Source of the DNA: P36-A1 sp049478495
GTDB taxonomy: Bacteria; Bacillota_I; Bacilli_A; JAJDGJ01
Assembly: GCF_049478495.1 (NCBI RefSeq)
Contig: NZ_CP168083.1
Coordinates: 744,001 to 808,000, forward strand
DNA length: 64,000 nucleotides
Direction of reading: 5' to 3'
Below the pieces are notes generated by a model. It had not been told where the DNA came from and searched no databases. It saw only the letters and a list, made by a program, of their open reading frames with translations. A program made the position numbers and the translations under genes. Of the stretch, positions 1-8,718 are shown piece after piece (positions within the stretch are counted from its first letter, which is position 1; each line of letters begins with the position of its first letter).

Positions 1-2
1 GA

Positions 3-671
3 ATTACATATAGAAAAACGTGTTTCAAAAATGGAAATACACAAACTATAACAAGATATACTTATAAAGGAAATACTACAAATATTAATACTTTATCAGT
101 AGAACACTATAGTCATACAAGAAATAATAGAAGAATAGAAAGAAAAGTATATTCAAACTATTTAAATAATTCAACTTGGAGAACTAGACAAACTACAGTA
201 TTCTCAGATAATAATACTAATAGAAGAACTTCATTAAGAACAACAACTAGACATAATAATAAGAAAACAAAAACTAATGTTTTTAGAACTTATTTTGCAA
301 ATGGAAAAGTTAAAACACATGAAAACAACGCCTTTAACTCTAAAGGTCATAGAACAGCAAGAAGAATGGATCAATTCTTTAGTAATGGTGTAAGAAGAGA
401 TTCAAAAGTATGGTCAAGCTATAAAAATGGTAAACACACAAAAAGAGTTATTACAAGAAGGAGTAATAAGAATAGATTACTTAGAAAAGAAGTAGCTACT
501 TTTAATACACGTGGTCAGTTTACAAGAAAAGTAGATTATAGATATAATTCAAGAGGACAACTTAGAACAAATTCTAATGGTAAAGCTTGGAGAACTGTAA
601 CAACTTATAGAAATGGCAGATCTAATAGAACTACAAGAAGAGACTATAGAGCAAACGGTAAAATAGCTTAG
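3..671 (+). CDS. C-terminal part of a secreted protein with cationic Tyr/Asn/Gly/Arg repeats (left-truncated)
   Basis: The frame is open from the window edge to the TAA stop, so only the last ~222 codons are present; the first internal ATG (366) is not a credible start. The whole fragment is a repeat domain with units of about 13-16 residues, each ending in Y/F-x-x-x-G-K/R/V followed by Arg, and with Arg plus Lys at more than a quarter of residues. It aligns without gaps to the C-terminus of the next gene: by hand count 58 of the last 101 residues are identical. The pattern resembles acid-poor YD or MORN-like beta repeats. Function is unknown; by analogy with its neighbour it is probably the surface-retention tail of an exported protein. 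Confidence 0.75.
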   Translation: MTYRKTCFKNGNTQTITRYTYKGNTTNINTLSVEHYSHTRNNRRIERKVYSNYLNNSTWRTRQTTVFSDNNTNRRTSLRTTTRHNNKKTKTNVFRTYFANGKVKTHENNAFNSKGHRTARRMDQFFSNGVRRDSKVWSSYKNGKHTKRVITRRSNKNRLLRKEVATFNTRGQFTRKVDYRYNSRGQLRTNSNGKAWRTVTTYRNGRSNRTTRRDYRANGKIA

Positions 672-682
672 TATTAGTTTTA

Positions 683-710
683 AAAAAGTATGCTGAAAAG
701 CATACTTTTT
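683..710 (+). terminator. intrinsic terminator
   Basis: An 11-bp perfect stem (AAAAAGTATGC / GCATACTTTTT) with a 6-base loop ends in a T run just after the partial repeat-protein gene. Confidence 0.8.
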
Positions 711-997
711 GTACGTATTGACAACAAAATTTTAATACTAAATTAACATCTTAAAAACAATTTAATATTTATACATAATATGAACAAAAAATATATTTAA
801 TATCTATAAAGGGTTGATAATCCTTTATTTAAGGGGTTATGTATATGGAATAGATATTAATAATAAGCAAGATAACATGGGTTATTTACTTGTTGTGAAA
901 TTGTATTTTTAGTGTAGTCAAATTATTTTAAATATTATTAGTATATTGTTAAAATGTAATTATCAAAAAATTAAAAATAAAAAATGGAGGAAAAGAA
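711..997. other. intergenic region upstream of the Big-like surface protein
   Basis: This AT-rich gap holds no ORF or RNA that I recognise. A TTGACA at 718-723 lacks a convincing -10, and several A/T-rich -10-like hexamers sit close to the gene, so I cannot place the promoter. A good Shine-Dalgarno (GGAGG, 986-990) lies 7 bases before the ATG at 998. The length (about 290 bases) would allow a long leader. Confidence 0.4.
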
Positions 998-2965
998 ATG
1001 GAAACAAGTAAAAAGATAAGGACCCTGCTGTTAGCAGCAGCAATTGGTCTAACAGGTTATACCCAGACTGTAGAAATGAATAATATTAATGCACAAGAGG
1101 CTGAGCTTACAACATGTAAGGTTAGTCAGAAGACACCAATTGAAGTTTGTAGTAAAGATGAAAACTTACTAGTAAAAGAAACTGGAAAAGCTCAAATTAA
1201 ATTTAATGATGAATACAAGAAAAATGATAAAGAATATAAATTACAAAAAGATAAAATTAAATTTGAAATTATTCAGGACGAAGGAGTAATCAAATTAAAT
1301 GATAACATTGAAGAAGATGATATTTTTAGTTCTAATATTTATAAAAATATAAGTTATACAGGTTTAAAATCAGGTACTGCAAAAATAAAAGCAAGTGCTA
1401 CTTATAAAAGTAAATATAATGAAAAAATAGAAAAAACAGTTGATTTTGAAGTAAAAGTCTCAAGCAAAGATGGTATTCCTAAATTAAAAGGGTTTAGGGC
1501 TGGAACTTTAAATGAAACAAAAGATAGTATTAAAATTAAAGGTTACAAAGGTGACAAAGTAGATTTTTCAGTAGTTGCAACTTTGAAAAATAGTGATTAT
1601 AAAGAACATAATATTAATAAAATTATAGAAAATCTTGAATTTACAAAAGGTAGCGATTATGTAAGTGCTGTTTGTAAAATAAGTGAAAGTAATTCAAGTG
1701 TAGAAGATTATTATTATCCTGGAGATGGAGTAAAAGTACAAATAGATTGTGAAGCGACAATACTAAAAAATAGTGATCATAAACAAGAAATAGAATTTAG
1801 TTTTAATCCAGATAGTGAATCTGCTTTAGCAAATCCAGGTGGTAATGAAGATTGCAAGAAAATGCAGATACCTGGTAAAGCCGATATTTATAAATTAGCT
1901 ATTTTAGCTCCTAATAGAATACAAATGCATATACCAGCTGCCAAAACAACAGCTAACGAAAATGTGAAATTAGGTTTAGATTATGGAATGCTTGAAGAGA
2001 AAAAAGCTACTATTGATATCCAAAATAAAACAATTGCAACAATAGCTGTAAATGGTACTGCTGCTAGAGTAATTAATCCAGGTACTGAAAGCTTTGATGT
2101 AAATGCATTAAAAGCAGGAACTACTTCAATTAATGTTGAATTAGAAGATTTAACTCATGGAAATGCTGAAAAGAATAAAGATAATGAAAATCGTAAAACT
2201 ACTGCAGTAATCGAAGTAGTTGTAACCCAACAAGCAGTTGTAACTCCTGCACCTACAGATACTTGTTCAGTAACAAGAAAAGATTCTTTAGGAAGAATTA
2301 CATATCGAAAAATATGCTTTAGAAATGGTAATACGGAAAGAATTACTAAATTTACTTATAAAGGAAATTCAAAAAATTATAATACATTAACTGTAGAACA
2401 ATATAGTCATGCAAAGAATAATAGAATATTAACAAGAACAGTTTATTCAAATTATTTAAATAACTCAACTTGGAGAAAAAGAGTAGTTACTAGATTTAAT
2501 GATAATAATGGTAACAAAAGACATGCACAAGATATAACTTTAAGACATAATAACAAAAGAACTAGAGAAAATGTACATAGAAGATATTTTGGAAATGGAA
2601 AAGTAAGACATTATGATTTACATCGTTACAATAGTAAAGGTGTTAGAACTGCAAGAAGATCAAATCAATACTTTAGTAATGGAGTATTAAGAGATTCAAA
2701 ATTATGGTCTAACTTTAGTAATGGTAAACACAAAAGACGTGTCTTTGTAAGAAGAGATGAAACTAATAGAATAATGAGAAGAGAAGTAGCTACTTTTAAT
2801 AATAGAGGTCAAATGTTAAGAAAAGTAGAGCACCGTTATAATAAAAATGGTAAATTAAGAGGTGGAAGAGGTCTAAGAGCTTGGAGAGTAGTTCAAACTT
2901 ATAGAAATGGAAAAATCTTTAGAACTGTCAGAAAAGATTATAATGCTGCCGGAAAATTAGTATAA
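998..2965 (+). CDS. secreted protein with Big-like domains and a cationic repeat C-terminus
   Basis: 655 aa. An N-terminal signal peptide (Lys-rich start, then LLLAAAIGLTG) is followed by two segments that look like bacterial Ig-like Big_2 domains, around residues 50-160 (ending GLKSGTAKIKASATY) and 320-415 (KAGTTSINVELEDL). A short Pro/Thr linker (near residue 418) leads to about 16 tandem units of 13-16 residues, rich in Arg, Lys, Tyr, Asn and Gly, to the end. The strong SD supports the ATG. Export is inferred from the signal peptide. The Big-like part would suit adhesion or display, and the basic tail could bind teichoic acid, DNA or host polyanions; neither role is shown. No sortase motif is visible. 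It is the full-length paralogue of the truncated gene upstream. Confidence 0.7.
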   Translation: METSKKIRTLLLAAAIGLTGYTQTVEMNNINAQEAELTTCKVSQKTPIEVCSKDENLLVKETGKAQIKFNDEYKKNDKEYKLQKDKIKFEIIQDEGVIKLNDNIEEDDIFSSNIYKNISYTGLKSGTAKIKASATYKSKYNEKIEKTVDFEVKVSSKDGIPKLKGFRAGTLNETKDSIKIKGYKGDKVDFSVVATLKNSDYKEHNINKIIENLEFTKGSDYVSAVCKISESNSSVEDYYYPGDGVKVQIDCEATILKNSDHKQEIEFSFNPDSESALANPGGNEDCKKMQIPGKADIYKLAILAPNRIQMHIPAAKTTANENVKLGLDYGMLEEKKATIDIQNKTIATIAVNGTAARVINPGTESFDVNALKAGTTSINVELEDLTHGNAEKNKDNENRKTTAVIEVVVTQQAVVTPAPTDTCSVTRKDSLGRITYRKICFRNGNTERITKFTYKGNSKNYNTLTVEQYSHAKNNRILTRTVYSNYLNNSTWRKRVVTRFNDNNGNKRHAQDITLRHNNKRTRENVHRRYFGNGKVRHYDLHRYNSKGVRTARRSNQYFSNGVLRDSKLWSNFSNGKHKRRVFVRRDETNRIMRREVATFNNRGQMLRKVEHRYNKNGKLRGGRGLRAWRVVQTYRNGKIFRTVRKDYNAAGKLV

Positions 2966-2971
2966 TACTTA

Positions 2972-3005
2972 AAAACAAGAACTAAAAAGGTTCTTGTTTT
3001 TTTTA
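2972..3005 (+). terminator. intrinsic terminator
   Basis: A perfect 11-bp stem (AAAACAAGAAC / GTTCTTGTTTT) followed by a long T run separates the surface-protein gene from tdk. Confidence 0.85.
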
Positions 3006-3035
3006 TAGGTTGAATTATCGAAATAAACATTAATA

Positions 3036-3044
3036 TGATATAAT
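3036..3044 (+). promoter_or_regulatory. extended -10 promoter of tdk-tatD
   Basis: TG-A-TATAAT lies 35 bases before the tdk ATG. No good -35 is seen at 16-18 bases, which is usual for extended -10 promoters. Confidence 0.5.
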
Positions 3045-3078
3045 AAAATCATTAAATTAAGAAAACGAGATGAAATAA

Positions 3079-3690
3079 ATGAAAAATAAAATAGGTAATA
3101 TTGAAGTAGTTGCAGGTTGTATGTTTGCAGGTAAAACAGAAGAATTGATTAGACATGCACATACACTTTCAAGAACAAATCATCAATATTGTGTAATTAA
3201 ACCTAAAATAGATAATCGTTATGGAAAAGAGAAAGTCGTATCACATAATGGGAATTTTGTAAAAGCAATAGAAATATCAAAAGCAATCGACATACTTACA
3301 TGTATAAATGAAAAGACAAAAGCTGTCTTAATAGATGAAGCTCAATTTTTTGATGATCAATTAGAACAAGTAGTTACATATTTAATAAATCAAGGAATTG
3401 ATGTTGTTGCAGTAGGTTTAGATATGGATTTTAGAGCAGAACCATTTCCTGTAATGTCAAGATTACTAGCAAGAGCAAACAAAGTTAATAAAATTACTTC
3501 TTATTGTGCTGTTTGTAATGAACCAGCAACTAGAACACAAAGATTAATAGATGGTAAGCCAGCAAGTTATAATGATCCAATTGTCTTAATAGGAGCACAA
3601 GAAAGCTATGAACCACGATGCTCAATTCATCATGAAGTTGCTGATTACCCAAAATTATTTGAAGGAGAAACAAAAAATGAAATACAATAA
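3079..3690 (+). CDS. tdk: thymidine kinase
   Basis: 203 aa, the usual size for type II thymidine kinase, which phosphorylates thymidine with ATP in the salvage pathway. The P-loop is residues 13-20 (GCMFAGKT), and DEAQ at 86-89 carries the probable catalytic Glu87. A C-terminal zinc site is built from CAVC and a later C-x2-H pair, and the lasso loop with its substrate-binding Tyr precedes the end (GAQESYEP). The tatD start codon lies inside the last codons of tdk, so the two are probably translationally coupled. Assignment is firm. Confidence 0.95.
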   Translation: MKNKIGNIEVVAGCMFAGKTEELIRHAHTLSRTNHQYCVIKPKIDNRYGKEKVVSHNGNFVKAIEISKAIDILTCINEKTKAVLIDEAQFFDDQLEQVVTYLINQGIDVVAVGLDMDFRAEPFPVMSRLLARANKVNKITSYCAVCNEPATRTQRLIDGKPASYNDPIVLIGAQESYEPRCSIHHEVADYPKLFEGETKNEIQ

Positions 3691-4468
3691 TAAATTATTT
3701 GATACGCATGTACATATAAATACTAAACCATTTATTGATGATATTGAAAATGTTATGAAACAAGCAAAAGAACAAAATGTAGAAAAAATGTTATGTATCG
3801 GTTTTGATATGGAATCTAGCTTAAAAGCAATTGACTTAGCGTATAGATATCCTGAAAGAGTCTATGCAGCAATAGGACTACATCCAACAGAAGTAAATGA
3901 TATAAGCCAAGATGATATGGATAGATTTGAGAATATGTTACATGAACCTTGTGTTGTTGCTCTTGGAGAAATTGGCTTAGACTACCATTGGGATACAGTT
4001 AAACCAAACATTCAAAAAGAATACTTTATTAAGCAAATCAGATTAGCAAAAAAAGTAAATCTACCAATAATAATACATAGTAGAGATGCTATTCAAGATA
4101 CTTTTGATATACTAAAAGCTGAAGATATAAAAAGTATTGGTGGTATTATGCATTCATATTCAGGAAGCTTAGAAATGGCTAAAGAATTTATTAAATTAAA
4201 CATGTTAATCTCATTATCTGGTGTAGTAACATTTAAAAATGCTAAATCAACTAAAATGGTTGCACAAAATATTCCACTAGACAAATTACTAATAGAAACT
4301 GACTGTCCATATTTAACACCAGTTCCATATAGAGGACAAACCAACTATCCTTGGTATGTTAAATATGTTGCTCAAGAAATTGCTGATATTAAAGAAATAA
4401 GTTATGAAGAAGTATGTAATACAACATTTAAAAATGCTTTAAAAATTTTTAAAATAGAAGAAGTGTAG
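3677..4468 (+). CDS. tatD: TatD family metal-dependent hydrolase
   Basis: 263 aa from the ATG at 3677, chosen because GGAGA sits 8-9 bases upstream and the product then begins just before the family's THxH motif; an in-frame ATG at 3608 would add a tail with no family match. Metal ligands are visible in order: THVH at the N-terminus, Glu in GEIGLDYH, His in IIIHSRDA, His in MHSYSG and Asp in IETDCPYLTP. TatD proteins are cytoplasmic 3'-5' DNases linked to DNA repair and possibly D-aminoacyl-tRNA quality control. It overlaps tdk by 14 bp. Confidence 0.93.
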   Translation: MKYNNKLFDTHVHINTKPFIDDIENVMKQAKEQNVEKMLCIGFDMESSLKAIDLAYRYPERVYAAIGLHPTEVNDISQDDMDRFENMLHEPCVVALGEIGLDYHWDTVKPNIQKEYFIKQIRLAKKVNLPIIIHSRDAIQDTFDILKAEDIKSIGGIMHSYSGSLEMAKEFIKLNMLISLSGVVTFKNAKSTKMVAQNIPLDKLLIETDCPYLTPVPYRGQTNYPWYVKYVAQEIADIKEISYEEVCNTTFKNALKIFKIEEV

Positions 4469-4491
4469 ACAAAAACAGTCTACATTTTTTT
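4464..4491 (+). terminator. intrinsic terminator
   Basis: A TGTAGAC / GTCTACA stem with an 8-base T tract; the tatD stop codon lies inside the left arm. Confidence 0.8.
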
Positions 4492-4595
4492 GTTAGTACT
4501 AACTTATATGTCATGAATGTTGTTTAATAAATAAAAAAATGCTGTTAAAAGTACTATAATTATTGCACTTAATATGTTGTCTAAATTAAATATGT

Positions 4596-4601
4596 TATAA
4601 T
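4596..4601 (+). promoter_or_regulatory. -10 box of the glucosaminidase gene
   Basis: A perfect TATAAT lies 31 bases before the ATG at 4633. I find no clear -35 at standard spacing. Confidence 0.4.
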
Positions 4602-4632
4602 TAAGTCAATTGATAAACTAAGGAGATTTAAT

Positions 4633-6888
4633 ATGAAGAAAATATTGAAAAGAGGATTACTAATAGGATTTATAGCTTGTACAAGTTTGTTGTCAAGGCA
4701 GGATGTTAATGCCTCTTCAGCCCAAATACTACAAATGCCTGCTGTCGATAGAACTTGTAATGTTCATTCTACATCAGCTTTAACTAATGCTATTACATAT
4801 ATAAATAGTATGTATCATCGAGATGCACCAATTATTTCTGAGACATCTAATGCTTATAAAATAATGGTTGCTGGAGTAGAAGGTTGGATAGGCAAATCGA
4901 CTGCTTGTGGGAAAAATGCAGTAAGAAAAACAACTGCAAATATTGGGAATCAAAACAGAACAGTTGGTGGAAATACAAATAACATGGCTGGTTTGAATGT
5001 ATCAAGATATCAATCAAGAAGCAATAAACTATATTATAGTGCAATGTATGGATCTTCTAATACTGCATATTATTTAGGCTACACAGATTTACCATCTGGA
5101 TTAAGTAATAATAGAGTATATTACTCATATGATGGAATATATTATTATACAAATTATAATACAATGTTAACTGATTATCGTAATAATAGAAGAAGTAATG
5201 CTACTAATAGAAATAATCCATATTTTGATTATTATTCATATTTACCAATAAGAACACAGACAAAAATTACAGGAGCAGCAATGGATAGAAGATTATTAAA
5301 TCTAGTGCCAACAGCTGGAAATTCATTTAAACAAACATCAACCTTTAAAAGATGTGGTCAAAGTTCATTTACAAACACTTATAATGGTTTTGTATCAAAT
5401 ATTTATAAAAGAGGAACTAATTTTGTAAGTAATCAAAGAACATATAATGTTAATGCTGGTGCTTTATATGGTATTACAATAAACGAATCTAATTATGGAC
5501 GTTCAAATCTATCAAGACACTACAATAATCCATTTGGATGGGGAGCAGTAGATAGTTGTCCTAATAATGCTACAAGATATTCAAATATGTCATCAGCAAT
5601 TTTACAATACTATAAAAATTTAAATAGTGGATATGCTAATCCAGTTTCTACATTAGGAGAAAATGGTACAAGTTTAGGAAATAAAGCTTCAGGAATGGGT
5701 GTCAAATACGCTTCTGATTCTAATTGGGGCTATAAAAATGCCTTTAATTATCGAAGACTAGATGAAGTGTCTGGAAATGTTGATAAAAATCAATACCGTA
5801 TTGGAATACTTAAACCAGCTAATGGAACAGTAGGTATATCTGGAACAGGGCGTATAAATGTTTATCGTAATGCTAGCACTTCAGCTAATGTTGCTTATTA
5901 TTATACTAGATATAATGCCTCAGTTACGATTTTAGGAACAACTGGTAATTTCTATAGAATACAAAATGATTCAACTACTAATGGTGGATCACTATACATT
6001 CCAATTGCAAATGTTCATGTTGCTAACACAGCAGTTAATACAGCATCTTCAACATTAAATATTCAACAAGCTAGTGGAAAGTATTATGCTTGGGGTATGA
6101 ACAATCATGGACAACTTGGAAATGGTAATTATTCTACAGTACAACAAGCTAATAGAGTCGATTTAGCAACAAGGATACCAAAAAATGAAGTAATCACAAG
6201 AGTAATTAAAAACGGTACAAATAATATTTATATTTTGACTAGATCAGGTAATGTATATGCTTCTGGAAGAAATAATTATGGACAACGAGGAACTAATTCT
6301 CGAGCAACTTCTTTTAATAAAATAAATACCCTTAATTTTAGAGTTTCACATATCTCAATTGGCAGAGCTGATAGATTAACTATGACAGTAAGAAATGGTA
6401 AAAGAGAACTATTATACATTGGAAGAAATACTCCAAATGGATCAACAAATAAATTTAATCGTACAACAAATAAAATTACATATTTAAAAAGAAGAGCAAA
6501 TGGAAGTACACAACAAATAAGATATTATTCATTTGCAGCAAGAAAAACAAGTAGAAGATTTGATTATGATACTAGGGGTAGAAGAACAAGATATTCATTG
6601 TACACATATCGTTCAAATAGAAACCTTTCAAAAGCAGAGCATCGTTATTATAATGTAAGTAATTCAAGAATTAGAAGAAAAGATATTAGAAATTATAATT
6701 CAAGAGGAGTTATTACTAAAAAAACAATGTACTATTATGTTAATGGAAGATTGAGATCAACAAGCAAAAATAGAGCAAGAAGATTTATAACAACATATAA
6801 TAATAGAGGGAAAGCAACAAGAACAACTGTTAGAACTTATAATACAAAAGGTAAACTTGGAGCTTCAACAAGAACAAATATAAGATAG
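4633..6888 (+). CDS. secreted N-acetylglucosaminidase-like wall hydrolase with RCC1-like and cationic repeats
   Basis: 751 aa with a signal peptide (residues 1-28). Residues ~35-95 look like an SH3-like segment. Residues ~130-380 match the LytD-type endo-beta-N-acetylglucosaminidase pattern: a Tyr-rich stretch with YYSYDGIYYY and DYYSYLPIRT, then ALYGITINESNYG with probable catalytic Glu285, NNPFGWGAVD, and LGNKASGMGVKYASD. A second SH3-like stretch follows (~385-460), then two RCC1-type repeats (YAWGMNNHGQLGNGN and YASGRNNYGQRGTN, ~480-600). The last ~140 residues are an Arg/Tyr/Asn/Gly repeat tail (for example YDTRGRRTRYSLYTY). It likely cuts wall glycan outside the cell and is held there by the basic tail. 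The hydrolase assignment is good; the tail's role is unknown. Confidence 0.75.
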   Translation: MKKILKRGLLIGFIACTSLLSRQDVNASSAQILQMPAVDRTCNVHSTSALTNAITYINSMYHRDAPIISETSNAYKIMVAGVEGWIGKSTACGKNAVRKTTANIGNQNRTVGGNTNNMAGLNVSRYQSRSNKLYYSAMYGSSNTAYYLGYTDLPSGLSNNRVYYSYDGIYYYTNYNTMLTDYRNNRRSNATNRNNPYFDYYSYLPIRTQTKITGAAMDRRLLNLVPTAGNSFKQTSTFKRCGQSSFTNTYNGFVSNIYKRGTNFVSNQRTYNVNAGALYGITINESNYGRSNLSRHYNNPFGWGAVDSCPNNATRYSNMSSAILQYYKNLNSGYANPVSTLGENGTSLGNKASGMGVKYASDSNWGYKNAFNYRRLDEVSGNVDKNQYRIGILKPANGTVGISGTGRINVYRNASTSANVAYYYTRYNASVTILGTTGNFYRIQNDSTTNGGSLYIPIANVHVANTAVNTASSTLNIQQASGKYYAWGMNNHGQLGNGNYSTVQQANRVDLATRIPKNEVITRVIKNGTNNIYILTRSGNVYASGRNNYGQRGTNSRATSFNKINTLNFRVSHISIGRADRLTMTVRNGKRELLYIGRNTPNGSTNKFNRTTNKITYLKRRANGSTQQIRYYSFAARKTSRRFDYDTRGRRTRYSLYTYRSNRNLSKAEHRYYNVSNSRIRRKDIRNYNSRGVITKKTMYYYVNGRLRSTSKNRARRFITTYNNRGKATRTTVRTYNTKGKLGASTRTNIR

Positions 6889-6892
6889 TACT

Positions 6893-6921
6893 AAAGTAGA
6901 ATGTTACTAACATTCTACTTT
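6893..6921 (+). terminator. 14-bp-stem hairpin between the hydrolase gene and pepF
   Basis: AAAGTAGAATGTTA and its exact complement are separated by one base, with a weak T-rich tail. It could be a leaky terminator or mRNA-processing hairpin. The ATG at 6901 lies in the stem and is not the pepF start. Confidence 0.55.
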
Positions 6922-6945
6922 ATACATTTAGAAAGAAGCGGTAAT

Positions 6946-8718
6946 ATGAAAAGACATGAACAAAAAATAGAAGATACTTGGAATTTAAAAATGATGTATG
7001 ATCCATCTAATTTAGATGCAGATATTAAAGAGTGTAATAAAATAGTAGAAGAAATAAAAAAATATAATAGTCTTACATTCACAAAGAATGAAATAATTGA
7101 TGCACTTAACTTATATTATAAATTAATGATAAAAATTGAAAATATTTATGTATATTTTTCTCATCAACAAGATAGTGATTTCTCAAATGATAAATATGTA
7201 TCAATTCTTAATAAAGTTAAAGGTGAATACAATAATATGTCAATTGAGGTTTCCTTTTTGATGCCAAAAATAGCTAATGTAGACAATAGTATTTTAGAAT
7301 CTATTATCAATGATTCAAAACTAAAAGAATATCATCAAACTATTGTGAAAGTAATTAATAATAAAAAACGTTATTTAAGTGGAGCTGAAGAAAGAATAAT
7401 ATCAACTTATGGACTAAATTCTAATGCTGCCTACCAATTATATTCAGCATTTACCAACTCGGATTTAAAGTTTGAAAACATCTTTGATAGTAACAATAAT
7501 CAACACGAAATGAGTGAAGGAAGTTATTCAACTTATATTCGTTCTAGTGATAGAGTCTTAAGAAAAAATGCTTATAATAATTTATTTGATACTTATGGAA
7601 AATATAATCAAACATTAGCAACTAACTATATTAGTGAGATGAAACAAGATTTAATATCAATGAAAACTAGAAATTATGCATCTACATTACAACAAGCCTT
7701 AGAACCAAATGAAATACCTGAATATGTCTATCATAATTTATTAAATAGTGTTGAAAATAACATAAAAGCAAACCATGATTATTTAAACCTAAGAAAAAAA
7801 GAAATGAAATTAAAAGAGTTACATTTATATGATATATATACAAGCATGGTTGATGAAGTTGATAAAAAAGTAGAATATCATGATGCTAAAGAAATTGTCA
7901 AAGAAGCTTTAAGCATTTTCCCAAACAATTATACTAAAGTGTTGAATGAAGCCTTAGAAAATCGTTGGATTGATGTTTATGAAAATGAAGGTAAAAGAAG
8001 TGGTGCATACTCTGGTGGCTCTTATACTAGTGTTCCTTATATGCTTTTAAACTACCACAATGAATTAAATGATGTATTCACTTTAGCGCATGAACTTGGC
8101 CACTCTATGCATTCATATTTTGCAAATAACAATAATCCATATCAAGATGCAAACTACAAAATATTTATTGCAGAAGTAGCAAGTACAGTTAATGAATTGA
8201 TACTTATTAATCATTTATTAGAAAAAGAAGATGATAGTAAAATTAGAAAATATTTGTACAACTATTTACTTGAACAATTTAGAACTACTTTAGTTAGACA
8301 AACAATGTTTGCTAGATTTGAATTAGAATCACATAAACTAGTTGAAAAAAATGAAGAAATCTCAAATGAAGTATTAAATAATCTATATTATGATATTAAT
8401 AAATTATACTTTGGAAAAGATATAATATTAGATGAAAACATTAAATATGAATGGTCAAGAATTCCACATTTTTACTATGATTACTATGTCTATCAATATG
8501 CGACTTCTTTTAGTATTTCATTAAATATTGTCGATAGAATTTTGAATAATGAAAAAGGTATTATCGATAAATATATTAAGTTCTTATCTCTTGGTGATTC
8601 TGTTTATCCTATAGATGCTCTTAAAGAAATAGATATTGATTTATCAACTAGTAAAGTATTTGATAGTGCAATGAAAAAATATGCAGATACTATATTAAAA
8701 TTCGAGTTAGAAAACTAA
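6946..8718 (+). CDS. pepF: oligoendopeptidase F
   Basis: 590 aa from the ATG at 6946, which gives the typical N-terminus (KIEDTWNLKMMYD); the upstream in-frame ATG at 6901 lies in a hairpin. M3-family zinc peptidase that degrades cytoplasmic oligopeptides. The HELGH motif (His382, Glu383, His386) is preceded by SGGSYTSVPYMLLNY, and the third-ligand Glu follows in FIAEVAST. No signal peptide. Its TAA overlaps the ATG of queG by one base, so the two are coupled. Confidence 0.93.
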   Translation: MKRHEQKIEDTWNLKMMYDPSNLDADIKECNKIVEEIKKYNSLTFTKNEIIDALNLYYKLMIKIENIYVYFSHQQDSDFSNDKYVSILNKVKGEYNNMSIEVSFLMPKIANVDNSILESIINDSKLKEYHQTIVKVINNKKRYLSGAEERIISTYGLNSNAAYQLYSAFTNSDLKFENIFDSNNNQHEMSEGSYSTYIRSSDRVLRKNAYNNLFDTYGKYNQTLATNYISEMKQDLISMKTRNYASTLQQALEPNEIPEYVYHNLLNSVENNIKANHDYLNLRKKEMKLKELHLYDIYTSMVDEVDKKVEYHDAKEIVKEALSIFPNNYTKVLNEALENRWIDVYENEGKRSGAYSGGSYTSVPYMLLNYHNELNDVFTLAHELGHSMHSYFANNNNPYQDANYKIFIAEVASTVNELILINHLLEKEDDSKIRKYLYNYLLEQFRTTLVRQTMFARFELESHKLVEKNEEISNEVLNNLYYDINKLYFGKDIILDENIKYEWSRIPHFYYDYYVYQYATSFSISLNIVDRILNNEKGIIDKYIKFLSLGDSVYPIDALKEIDIDLSTSKVFDSAMKKYADTILKFELEN

